Shown one piece after another: positions 39,859 through 51,900 of a DNA stretch of 64,000 nt; positions within the stretch are counted from its first letter, which is position 1; the number at the start of each line of letters is the position of its first letter. The stretch is from Climacteris rufus (Eukaryota > Chordata > Aves > Passeriformes > Climacteridae): positions 503,418 to 567,417 of the forward strand of contig VZRZ01004927.1 in the NCBI GenBank assembly GCA_013398175.1, written 5' to 3'. A program made the position numbers and the translations under genes. Below the pieces are notes generated by a model. That model made no database searches and had not been told where the DNA came from. It was given only the letters and a program-made list of their open reading frames with translations.

Positions 39859-39979
39859 CAGGGCTGGTCCATCGACTCTGGGAATGATAACTGAATTACG
39901 CCAAAAGATGGGAAGAGGGTTGCATTCGATAGTATGGCACCTGAGCATGACATGAATAGCGTCCTTAAGGGGTGGAGAA

Positions 39980-40563
39980 TGTGCAGAGTTTGGCTGGGAT
40001 AGAGTTAATTATCTTCATAAGAGCTAGTATAGGTCTATGTTTTGGATTTGTGCTAGAAACAGTGTTGTTAGCACCAGGATGTTTCTTTCATTGCTGAGCA
40101 GTGCTTGTACAGCATCAAGGTCCTTTCTGCTCCTCGCCCCGCCCCACCAGCAAGGAGGCTGGGGTGCACAGGGATTTGGAAGGGGACACAGCCAGGGCAA
40201 ACCCACCTGACCAAAGGGACATTGCACACCATGCAATGTCATGCTCAGTACATAAAGCTTTGGAGAGAAGGAGGAAGGGGGGACATTTGGAGTTGCTGTG
40301 TTTTCCCAAGTCACTGTTACACAGGACAGAGCCCTGCTTTCCTGGGGATGGCTGAGCACCTGCCTGTTCATGGGAAGCAGGGAATGAATTCCTTGTCTTG
40401 CTTTTCTTGTATGCATGTTTTTTACTGTCCCTATTAAACTGTCTTTAACTCAATCCATGTGTTATCTCCCTTTTATTCTTCCAATTTGCTCTGCCTTCCT
40501 ACACAGGGGAGTGAGCGAGTGGCTGCGTGGTGCTTAGTTCCTGGCTGGGGTTAAACCACAGCA
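39980..40563 (+). mobile_element. Avian endogenous retrovirus solo LTR, plus orientation
   Basis: The block opens TGTG followed by TTTGGCTGGGATAGAGTTAA and closes GCTGGGGTTAAACCACAGCA. I recognise both ends as those of a widespread bird LTR family, whose copies end in GTGGTGCTTAGTT then GGTTAAACCACGACA. In between, a TATA-like TACATAAA is at 40249-40256 and an ATTAAA polyadenylation signal at 40433-40438, the correct order for U3-R-U5 on the plus strand. The element is about 584 bases, a normal LTR length. I see no primer binding site or internal sequence after it and no clear target-site duplication, so it is an old solo LTR. It lies antisense to MDGA1. Confidence 0.88.
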
Positions 40564-43500
40564 CAGGGTCAGCAGCAAGGGCCATTGGAGGGAGCTGGTC
40601 CCTCCAGTGTCGTGGCAGACCCAGGCCAGGAGCAGATGCAGGCCCTGGACCCACAGGTTGTGCAGTGCAAGATTCAGAACTGGAAGAGACTTTGAGCCAA
40701 GCAGTGCCCTCCCCCTGAATCACACCAAGCCCCCAGCAATGTGGGCAGACGAGTACATAAATAGGCAGATGCGAGTAGAGCCTGCAAGGAAGACTTCCTC
40801 TAGTATTCCTGGGGAAATAACCCTGCCAGTGGTGCTATCTCATAAAAGAGAAATACACCATACAAGACATTGAAAAGAGCACATGAATACACATCTGCAG
40901 GGATGGTGGAGGGAAGCAGGTGCTGTTTGCTGTAGTCCTGAACCAGACAGAGCCTGATATGCTTTCTAGGAGAAACATGATGAATCAGTCTTGCACAACA
41001 GCAGGGACAGCGAGAGGCTGTTATTCTGGGGACCTGTCACAGACTGTGCTGTGCATCCCAGGGACACACCAGGCTTCTATAAACACCTCGTATTACTTTC
41101 CCAGTTGTCATTTCCAAGCCATACTCCACAATATATGCTACAAAACTTCAAATGTTAATTGGAGGAAAGAGTTTGCCAGAGTCCTTGTGATAGCTTGTGA
41201 GCACTATCCCTCCCTAATCCCCCTTCCCTCAAGAGGAGTCACTTCCAGCATTTTCTCCCTACAACCCAGGCAAAGCTGCCCCCAACCACCTTCCTACCTG
41301 GTCCTATCCCAGCACTCCTCCTGCCAGGTTGCTGCTACGTGCTGTTCACTACATCCCCCCATGGGAATGAGCAGATGACCTGATACCAGCTGAGCTCTGT
41401 CTCCTCAGCACACTACGAAAGCACAGCTTGCTTGTTTTGCTACAGGAACTAAAACTGCAAAATGTTAACAGAGACAGTTCAGTTCCCTCCTACAGCTTGT
41501 GCCACAACCCAGGAGGAAGGAGACAGTGGAATGAAAGGGCAACACATTCAAAGCAATGCCAAGAACCTGCAGTTTGACAACTCTGTTTCATTAGTCATTA
41601 CTCTTTCTGCTACAGCCCGGGGCACTGGTCACGCTTAGGGCAGGGATTGGACCAATTAGCTGGCATGCAAGGCTTAAAATCCAGCACCTAATGGGAGCCA
41701 ATCACTGGTGCATGTCAAGCAAGTAGTACCTTGGATTTTAATTGTCTCTCTCTAGCCTGCATTGCTCAGAAAGCATGGCACAGCCCTTGCTCTGCCTGTT
41801 GTTGAGAAACCCATGATACAAGCTGGAGGAATGGGTCTCTCCTTCCCTTGGGAATGTGGCTGGCAACCCTCTCACAGCAGCCAGCACCCTTGCCAGCTGG
41901 GCAGAGGAGCCTGTTCTCTGCCAACCCTGCCCTCCAGCACTGTAACAAGCCTTCTGCTGACTATAACAGCAGCATCAGCTCACTCCACAGCCCCAATACT
42001 CTTAAATACTCTCCTAAATATTACAAAATGCTGCTGTCATTGTCCCCATGCACATTCCCCTCATGCCATCAGCTGCAGGGACCTCCACCTGACTGCTTTA
42101 AAAATCTCATAAACTTTCCCACTCTTTCTCAAAGCTGGAATTACTGCTCTCCCTGGTACTCAGGCTAGTTCCTGAAAGTTACTGCCAAGTCAAAAATAAA
42201 CTTGTGATTTAAAAATTGCACAGATTTAAGGTTTAAGTCATTATTTATTTCTGCCTTCCTACCTCCTTCCTCCCTCTAAGTATTTCTGCGATCAACACTA
42301 AATTATAGCAAGTATAAACAAGGCTGAGGAGAATTCCAGCTAATTTTAAAAGCTAAAAGCAGCATCTCTTCCACCCTGTTACTCCCTCCTACTCTTATCC
42401 TTGTATTTTATACAAAGGAAGGTGTCCCCCTCTTCCCACCTTTACTAAATTTTTTACTAGATTTTCCAACCTCAGGCTTCCACATTTGAGCAATTAATGG
42501 AACACAGGTAGCGTGGTATCACTCATTAATGTTGAAGCCCAACACATACTTAAGGGTCAGGAGCTTTGTCAGCTAAGTTTAGAAGTGGAAAACAGTTCTT
42601 ACATATTTCAAGATGACGTATTTCAAGATACAACCCTGATGTTTCTGGCCTTCTTAGAGGCAGAGTGGATGCCTCTGTGCACAAAAAAGGGCTTTCCAAA
42701 ACATCTCCCCACTTCTCCAACCACAACTTTACAACTGCCTCGTCACCACAACAGACAGGCTACGCTCCAAGCCTGCAGGTTTCCAGGCTGGCATGGAGGC
42801 TGGCAGGAAGCAGTTGGAATCAGACCTGCTGCAGACCCAACAGGCACTGGAAGCCATGAGCCTTGCTAACCTTGCCAGGTTTTTCAACATTGAGATTTCT
42901 GATAGCTCTTGATAGCTGCAGCATTTGGATTTAAGGGATGCTGAGACTGTGATTCCTTGTCTGGATTACTTCAGAAGCAACCATGTAACAGGCAGCCAAC
43001 AGGGAAGAGTGACAACAGGAGCTCCACGTCCCTATGGTACCTTCCATACAGCTTTGGGTGGAAGCTGGACCTGAAGCTTGTTGTTATCAAGCGGCTTCTG
43101 TCAAACTCCAGAAAAGCATCAGAATCCAGCAACTCCTGTAGCAGGCTCTTAACTTGAGAAGCAGCTCTCCAGCAGGAGCGAATTCAGGTCAAATCAGTTA
43201 TGAGCCCAGTTGGACTAGGCTGAAACCCAACCATGGAGAGAGCCACCCAGCCATCCTCACAGGAAACCTGTTCCTGGCTGCACATGGAGGGAAGGGGTAG
43301 GCATGATGCAGAAACCACTTTTGCCCTCTCTCCCCACCTCTTTATAAGGCTGCAGGAAGGGCAGCTTTCTCCTTCCTGGGGCAGCTTTGACATGCCAGAC
43401 CTGTGTGTCCCCCATGCCGAGGGGATGCAGCAAGCTGCCCCACAGCCCTTGCAGACAAGCCTGCTGCAGTGCCCTGACAGCCCAGGGAGGCACAGCGAGG

Positions 43501-44190
43501 GTGCCCAGTTCAGAGCTTATCAGGCTTTTTTTTCAGCCAGTTACCTGACTCAGGCTTGATTCCCACTTGAGAAGCACCACCCTGCAAAGCCCCACGACAG
43601 GGCCCCCCTCTGCAGGCTGTGCAAATTGGAATACAAATCAGAGGAAAAAGCTTTCCTCTGTTTGAACAAATTGCTATAGATTCACCCCCGTCTCAGGTCA
43701 GAGCCCCCGATGGGAAATATTTTCACTGGCTGACTGCTAATAGACTCTGGAGCAGCCACTGGATCAATACCTGAATAAGAAAATTAGCCAAAGCACACAA
43801 TCTGATTTTACCTTGTTTTGAATTACAGCAGGTTTGTGTTTATTTCGCTCCCTTTTCCCTCCTTCCCTCTCTAGCACACTTCCCCCGTCCTTGCTCCCTG
43901 GTTACCTATCTATCAAATCTAGTCAGATTTGTGGGAATATAATAAAGTACGTGCAGGAAGATGTAATGCCTTTTGAAAAATGTTTACACGCATTAATATT
44001 TTCTAGTGACACTGCAGCGCTACCACTACCTCGAAGGAGATAGTTCAGGAGCAACAGCATGATTTCTATACATCCTCCTCAAAAAAGCCATATGCAAAAA
44101 AACAATCTGTAAAGTAGGATGGAGATTTAACGGCACACTCCCTCTCAGAAAACCCAAGAGGTCAGTAGCAAGGTTTCAATATTGGTTATT

Positions 44191-44227
44191 TATAATAATA
44201 ATAATAGTAAAGATTATTATTATTATA
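44191..44227. repeat. Perfect AT-rich hairpin (ATA/TAT trinucleotides)
   Basis: TATAATAATAATAAT at 44191-44205 is the exact reverse complement of 44213-44227. The 15-bp stem encloses a 7-base loop, AGTAAAG. It is made of opposed (ATA)n and (TTA)n runs. Confidence 0.9.
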
Positions 44228-45077
44228 ACAATAACACCAATAGCTCAGACCTTCCATTTGATCTTGGTAGCAAAGGAGATGTGTAACTACACCAGGGCTA
44301 GATTTCAGATGCAGAGAGGGCTACACACTATAAGTCATCCTATTCTTTGAAAGATTTCACCAGCAAACGAACAAGCAAAATGCTGTCTTTCACAGAGATT
44401 TGGTGCTGTGTTTCTGACAGCTGAACACATGAACCAACCCAATTTCCTAATCCTTTCTTGCTAGTTTAGAGCCTGTTTCATTTTAATCTGGGAATGGCCC
44501 TACAAGAAGGGGAGAAACAGAGAAATAGATCACAGATACTAAGCCCATTACAGAAAAAAAGCTGCCAAACCAACTGTTCAGAGAGGGCACATTGCCCAGA
44601 TAAAATTCAGTGGGAGTAAAATAATTCCTTCTACTTCCAACCCCAGCATCCCGCTCTTCATGCCACCTACAACTATGTCAAATGAAGAGAGAAGGCGTGA
44701 CTCAATCTTCAGCTTCCTGCTCCTGCACATCATGCTGTGAAGCAAAGCCACCAACCAGGCACCCATGGAGAACTCACAGTGTAAAGAAACCCTGGAGCAT
44801 TCAACGTGAGACGAGGTCCCCCTGCTACATTAACACACCACAAGTGGCTTCAAACTAAACACTCTGAGCAGAACCTCACACCATCCTCTTTACAAAGCTT
44901 CCCTGAGAAACTGCACGTCTTTCTTCCTGCGCAGTCACTTACTGCTGCACACTGGGGACAGGATCCTCTTCTGACTTGGTGCACAGCACAGGGCATCTGC
45001 TGGACATTCCCTGCTTTCTGTTCGAGGAAACTGTCTCGGTATCCCAAGGGCGACCCTGCAAAATCCCTTGCGTGCCT

Positions 45078-45145
45078 AATAAATAAATATATATATACAA
45101 CATATACATACATGTACACATGTGAGTACATATATACATACACAG
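45078..45145. repeat. TA/CA microsatellite
   Basis: AATAAATAAATATATATATAC is followed by mixed CATA/TACA and GTACACATGTG steps to about 45145. Simple-sequence repeat in intron 1. Confidence 0.8.
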
Positions 45146-45479
45146 CTATTTTACTCCCTGTGATGTGTGGTCAATGGGTTTAAGATCCTTTTCCACCATC
45201 TCTAACTCCGAGTTTATTTAATCTTTATGTTACACTCACAGAAGACTAAGTATAACTCTCACAACACATGCTGCACATAATGGAAAACGTACAAATGTCT
45301 ACCAGCACATCTTCAGTTTCCCTCCTAGTCTGTAGCAGACTATGCCAAAAGTTTTCTAATTACAGCATGTTAATCAAAGAACTTTAAAGAGGAGGACAGG
45401 CCATAAATACCATGTAGGAAGAACAATCTCATTGGAAGAAAACAGACATTTTTTCAGAAAGCAGCATTTACAGTATGTG

Positions 45480-45975
45480 ATACTGGATCAAGTCCAGTGA
45501 GAGACCACCAAAATGGTCAGGCAGGTGGAGCATATGGTCTGTGAAGAAAAGCTGAGAAAAATGTGGGTGGGCTTCTTTGGTTGGTTGGTTTGGGTTTTTT
45601 TCCTAAGCCTTATAAAAAGACAAGGCAGACCTTACTGCTATTGCTTAACTGGGAAGGGATGGATGGAGGGAAGATGGACACAGAGTCAGATTCTCCTCAG
45701 ACATGCATGGCAAAAGAAGAGCAAAATCTACCAGATGCAATACAGGAAGTTCCCATTTCTAAAGACAGAATCTATTTCACTACAAAGCCAGTCAAACACC
45801 AGCAGAGGGGCTCAGAGAGGGCATGGACCCTCCATCCATGGAGAAGATCAAAGTTCATTTGGATGAGGTATTTAACATCCTGTCTTAACTTCTACCATCA
45901 AAGTAGCTCAGCCTTGAGCAGGGGCCTGGACCAGGGGACTTCCACAGGTTCCTTCCAACCTCAATCATTCCATGA
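45480..45975 (+). mobile_element. CR1 LINE fragment, 3' end
   Basis: The plus strand reads through landmarks of the CR1 3' untranslated end. It starts with CAAGTCCAGTGAGAGACCAC and a GGTCAGGCAGGTGGAGCA segment, then GAAAAGCTGAGAAAAATG, an ATGAGGTATTTAACATCCTG segment, and closes CAGGTTCCTTCCAACCTCAA before ATCATTCCATGA. The length of about 500 bases is typical of the 5'-truncated CR1 copies that dominate bird genomes. It is diverged and non-functional, antisense to MDGA1. The subfamily cannot be named by eye. Confidence 0.85.
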
Positions 45976-48900
45976 AGTAACCACACACGAAACAGGTTTC
46001 AGCCTGGAGATGTAGAAAAAAGATAAACACCAAACCACAAAGGAGGACTATCATGGGCATCAGATTTATTAGCATATCTTTTTCTTCTAACTTACTTGTT
46101 TTGGTTTGGTTTGGTTGATTTTTAAGATTTGTTCCATTATTGCAGACTCCAACAGAGATTAACAAGGGTTTTTATGGTTTAGGACACCTAAACCAGGCAG
46201 CAGTCCAGGCAGCAGGAATTTTTTGTTAGTCCTTTCACTGAGATTCAGACTGAGTCCTAATTCACAATTACTTTGGTGCAGTTTTAAATCTCTGGACCTT
46301 GCCATCTCCAGAAAAATGTAAGAGGAATGTAAAGTGGGCACAGATTAGATGCAAGCTCAGTCCCAATGAATCAGAACCTTTTTCCTTTAAAAACAAACAT
46401 ATATTTCCCTCTCCACTCTGTTTACAGTGTTGATTTTCCCCTGCATGAAGTTACTGTACCATATCCCTCCTTGAGGACCATAAAACTCAGAAAGAGCTTC
46501 TGGGTAGGTGGCCACAGAGCTCCCAACACAATGCAAAATGTCACAGCTTTCCTCAGGCAGGGATTCTAGGGAAATCTAATGTATTATCAGAGAGAAATGC
46601 AGTTTTCCCCAATGGATGAGTAATGCCTTTCCTGTAGTGCCTACAACTGTAGTGCTCAGCTAAGGCACCTGGCTGCTGCCATCTGGGGGCCTGTGTGCTC
46701 CTGGGGGAGAGCCACCAAATACTGGGGAGGATGAACGACCAGCTATGAAAGGGGAAGAGTCACACTCCTGAGAGACTGAAAGGGAAAAAAGAAAGGTCAC
46801 TCTATGATTTAAGTAGGTGAGAGCTTCATACAATTCTTTTCTTCACCAAAAAGGACTGCACTTATCTCTATTCAACCTAACCATCCCCAGATGCTGCAGA
46901 GGAACTACAGATTTAGATGCATTACTCATTGGTTACCCAAGAAACAACAATACACCGATACAGCAGCAACAAACATTAAGATAACAAAAGTATCATGAGC
47001 AGACAGTTTCTTTCTCCACCTTGAGAAGTTTAGTGTCTGAAGGTCATTCTGTCCTGTAACATGTGGAAGTTGAGTTTTGGCTTCATTGCAGCATCAGCAC
47101 TGGGCTGAGAGGTATCCTGGTCCAGCTAAGCTCCCACCAGGCAGGGCAGTGCTAGAGGAGATACATCAGCTCCATAGTAACTCACAGATCTAGAGCCTAC
47201 ACTTCTTCCTGGAGGGTGATGAGATGATGGACAACTGATCTGGGAATGTATCTGCCCAAGAAAGAGGCAATTAAAAAAAAAAAAGGAACAACAGCAATAA
47301 TGCCTGTGTTAGGAATACCATGCACTGAATTCATGTGTGTAAATCTACTCACTTAGTTGGACAAGGAGGAGGGTGAAGCTGGCAAGACATCTCTAGGAAG
47401 GAAGGCAGGATGAGGCAGCACTGGGAATCTGAAAAGCTATCTGACAGAAAAAAAGCCCCAAACCAGTTGACAGTAAGTTTGCTCTCTCATTCTTGCTCTA
47501 AAATGGAAGCAGTGATGAAAGCTCACACCAGTAGAGAAAACAATACAGCAGAGATTGCAAACACTACAGCAGAGGCTGCTACAGAAGCAGCCCTAGAAGA
47601 CTTCAGCCCTGCCTCAGATCACATCTGATCTCACACGCAGTCCCCAACAGACTCAGCAGCTGACCCTTAAAGCCACACCCCAGCTCCCTGATGACCACCA
47701 GGCAAGGTTCTCACCCCAGTAAGATGATAGATTTAATGTCAAACGTGTATAAATAATTATAAAAATAGTAACAGAAAGGAAAGGAGAGACATGGAGACAG
47801 TGGAGACGTCCATCTGCTCTGGTCAGCAGGGCAATCTAATCACATTATGCCTAGGTCTTTCTCAGCTGTGTCTCCACTGTGCCAAGTTCTCTGGTCACCA
47901 CTCCATCAGCAGTGCTGAAGACACTCTGTGCTTCTCCACAAGTGTTCAAAAGCTTTGTGCAAGAGGGTCAGGAAAATACCCCTCACCAGCACTGTGCCTG
48001 CTACTTAATCTTAGTCATACTGAAAGATCAAACCAAGCTTCCAGCTGCTGTTTGCCTTCAGTGCTGTAGCTCAGTATAGAGGCATCCCTTGGTTTTTCTT
48101 TGCTGCTGCTTCAGCAGTAGGAATTTCCATTGTATCTGGACATTTGCATGCGGGAAGCAGGGGAAAAGGGCTTTCTTCAGTTACAGATCTCTTACAGGAT
48201 TTTGTTGACATACTCATTTTATGTGCAAAAGCATACAGTCACACTTCCTTAGCAAAGCCCTCTCAAAGAACCAATACATGTATTTAAAATAAGTAATAAT
48301 GTATCCCTTTAATACAGCTTTTAATGTTCAAACAAGTATTATTTTAAGCACAGTGAATTCAGGAAGAATTCCAAAGGTGAAGCAACAGGAACTGAGGAAA
48401 AAGAGAAGGCAGATGGGAAGACGGTGATGACAATGGGACAAAGACTCCCCCCAGTAGGCTGTTATCTCCAAAACAAAGTGAGATCCTGAACACATACTCT
48501 ATTTATGTCCCTTCCTTCTAGCTGCAATTTTTAAGGACACCAGAAAAGTTAGGGAACAAACATAGGTGACAAAGGCAAGGAGAAAAAACTTCAACCATTG
48601 TAATGAAGTTAAGTAACAGAAAGAAAAAAGTTCATCTTATTCCAGCACAACAATCCTGCAGGAAAACAAAGGATGGGGAAAATAAAAAAGAAACTCTTGC
48701 CAACTACCTCCAATTCACTTCAAGACAGAAAATTGTAGGAAAGACAGGCATGCACTCACTAGAAAAGGATACTCAAGAGGTATCACATATCAGATAAAAC
48801 AGGCAAAAACTTCTAGGGTAGAAAAGACTGGTTTTCTCATTATTCCAGACTGGTCAATGGAAGTGGACGCATGACTTGCTCAGAGTTAAGCTATCGTTCA

Positions 48901-51900
48901 AGCTTAATGAGAATTATCCCGTCCTGGAATAATCACAAGCTTAATCCAAGTCCTCCAGAGTAATGGTGTTTGAAAGCGAAGTGTCAGACACTTTTCAAGC
49001 CAAGAGAAACAAAAAATCCCCTTACAGAAACGACCATCTCAGAAAGTAGATCCAAAACCCAGTGACTACAGAGCTTGGCCCCCCTGGCAGCATGTTATCC
49101 AGCAAGCTACATCTCGAGGCACCGCACTCTGGTTAGACAAAGCCATCACATTCTCTGAAAAGGGTTCACACTCCAGGATTCTCTGTGCTCTGATGAGAAA
49201 TTTGCTGTCAGGTTCCCCAGCAGCATCTCACCAAAGGCAGTTCAGGGACTGCCTGAGAGAGTGACAGCAGGGCACTGACCACAGCAACCAGCCATCGATG
49301 AAAAGATGCTCACCAATGCAGTGAAGTGGAAACTGCCACAAAACTAAAAATGTCTTGAGTGAAAATTTAATGGTGATGGGGTGGAGAGGAAAAAAATTCA
49401 GATGTCCATGAAAACCTGTAAACTACTAAGACAGGTCACCACACAAAAACTGAAGCTCCCTGTCTTTGCCCACTCCCTTCACATCCAGATGAAAACACCT
49501 CACTGAAACCACCAGCTTCATCTTCAAAATCTCTGTCTGAGGCAGACAAATGGCACCACTTTCCATTCACACAAGCAGAAGGGCAGAAGAAACAAACATA
49601 TGAACTTTTTTGTGATTTAAAGGCAGTTTATTTGTTGCTGTTTTTTTATGTTTTGATTTTTTTACATACTTGGCTTACACTGAAGTCCTTAAATTAAAAA
49701 AAGTCATAAAGAAAGACTGACAGCAACAGGATCCAAGCCATTATGTGCAGCATTTCAGGCCAGCATTTTTATGAAAGCAACAGTTCAGTTGAATTTAACT
49801 CCTTTGCTTAGAATGAAAACACTATCTACAGGAGTAGCATATCAGAGCCAAAAATTGTATCCAGGAAAATAAATCCTCTAAGATTTCCTCCACCCTGTTC
49901 CTAACTTCTTTTTTCCATGAGGACTTGAAGAAACACAAGCATTTCTCCTGGTCAGGCAGTAGCAGAGGCTTGAATCAGAGTCTGGCCAGCAGCTGTTGCT
50001 GGCAGATCACAGGCACAAGGGCTGCCTGCTCACACCCCCATGCCAGCATAATTTCTAATGAATAAAAAGTCATCCATGTCATCAAGGCAAGCAGATGTGA
50101 CAAAGCACATCTAAGAGGTAAGATATCAACAAAAATCCAATCAGCCAAACATGCCTCGAAAACTAAATACAATGACTCACTGGATCAGACAAAAAAGGAG
50201 AAACGCAATACAGGAAAATCATTTAGTTCAGCAAAGGAATCCCTTAATACAAACTATTACCTATTTGACACCACCCTGGGATTTGGGCTCCAGCCTTGGT
50301 GTCACCTACCGTTGTTCACCCACTGACAACAGCAATGCTCACCAAGCATCTGGGACCCTAAAAAAGTGTATAGGAGTACACATGAAAATGCTACATTAAA
50401 TCCCCCTCCTTATTGCAGTGAAGGTGCTAAGTCAAGCCCCCTTTTACACGACCCTGGACTTACAGCTAGTGCTTTCTGGCAGATGTGCAATCCTGCTCAG
50501 GGAAGGCTTCTGCCTGATGGGGATGGAGGTTCTCGCTTGCTCTTCCGATCCTTTATTTTCAACAGCAACCATGTCATGGGTATTATCGTGAGACCAATGA
50601 AAGAGAGAAATACCCTCACTCCTTGAATTTACACACCATCAACAGCATCCATTACTTTTTGCTCTCTCTCTTCTATTTTTTTTACATCCAGCAATAGCTA
50701 GACACATTTCCTTCTCATTTCCCTGTCTACCTCAACAAGCACATCACAGACCCTAGTACTTTTTGGAAGCTTCCTGTTTCCTCCTTCTGCAAAGTTTTGA
50801 TTTAGGGCTAACAAGCAAAAAGCTCACAAGCATGGTTTCCTTCCCCCAACATCCTCACTTAACACTTCCTCTAGACTTCCTTTAAGACAATCAAATGTAT
50901 TTCTTAAATTAAAAGCTGTCTCTTAAGTTATTAGTTCTGCTGGAGCTTTCCTGCACACTGTTCCATGTAAGGAAATAAAGTTTGCAATGCTGTGATGCAG
51001 GGCTCGTTCTTCATTTTTCCTTACTGCTCTTTTAAGTATCTGTACAAAATGCCCTGCTGACCCATCTGAAGCTGAGCGATAAGCAGCTGAACTACTGTTT
51101 TACCCAACGTGTCTTATCTAAAACCATCTCCTTAAGCAAGCCATATGCTGCAAACATACTTTGAAATGTCTCCATAATAATTCGAGAAGCAGAACTGTTT
51201 GTCAAGTAGCACACACACTACTGCTGGCCACTTGGAATAACCATCAGCCACAAGTAGGTACATATGCTCATTGTGATCTGCAAAAATCAGCATGGCATCT
51301 TCGCCAAGGCTTAGCAAATGCCAGAGTGGTTTCTGGTTTCAATAACTACCATTCACTTTGTCTGATTTCTCCTTCTACATGGAGTTTCAAGCCTGATTAT
51401 CAGCCACAAATATGTAACAAATTGCTCCTTTCAATTTGTTGCGGTGATATTCATGCTCTCACCCAACATCCCAACATGAAAGATTTATGGTATTAATCAT
51501 GCACATCATAGTAAACAGTCATTCTCTACTGTCGATTGCATTTTTCTGCTGAAATAGGATGAAAGTGCTGAGCTACTTATCGTTTGGCCAGCCAGAAAAC
51601 AAACTATTATTGTGCTATTTTAACCAAGGCTGGAGCTTAGTTTCTATGGGCAACATCTTCAGATGCAGCTACATGGTACAGGAGCTTGACTATCCCATTT
51701 TGAAAAACAGTTTAGAAACTCAATCACAGCTAAATGCAGGGCTTGTCTATGCAAGGAGTTATTCAGAAATAGCTTTTCAAAATTAAAGATTAATTCCAGA
51801 CCTGTTGTTCTGAGGTTCTCTTTCACCACAGTAAACTGCATTAAGCCAGTTTACACTCCTGCATCTATGCTTGCTTGAAAGACACCACAGAGCAAGAAGA

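Larger units (their letters stand above)
28753..39979 (-). other. MDGA1: MDGA1 intron 1, middle segment
   Basis: About 11 kb of intron. Open frames are scattered on both strands with no recognisable domain. The plus strand at 36474-37404 is unusually open in more than one frame, with a longest ATG-started frame of about 227 codons from 36721, but the product is not recognisable. Two small diverged tandem duplications lie near 39602-39640 and 39817-39858. No RNA gene was seen. Confidence 0.7.
40564..45479 (-). other. MDGA1: MDGA1 intron 1 segment between the LTR and the CR1 copy
   Basis: About 4.9 kb of intron. It contains an AT-rich perfect hairpin at 44191-44227 and a TA/CA microsatellite at 45078-45145. 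The stretch 43660-44010 looks like unique, low-repeat sequence with AT-rich homeodomain-like cores. No coding region is supportable. Confidence 0.75.

Noticed and set aside
40585..40605. GGAGGGA-GCTGG-TCCCTCC hairpin as a transcription terminator
   Set aside because: Rho-independent terminators do not apply to this vertebrate nuclear sequence; a 7-bp stem is common by chance.
50539..50550. GCTCTTCCGATC, matching the end of a common sequencing adapter
   Set aside because: Only 12 bases match, and the next base and all flanks differ from the adapter. It is probably a chance match, though a read check would settle it.
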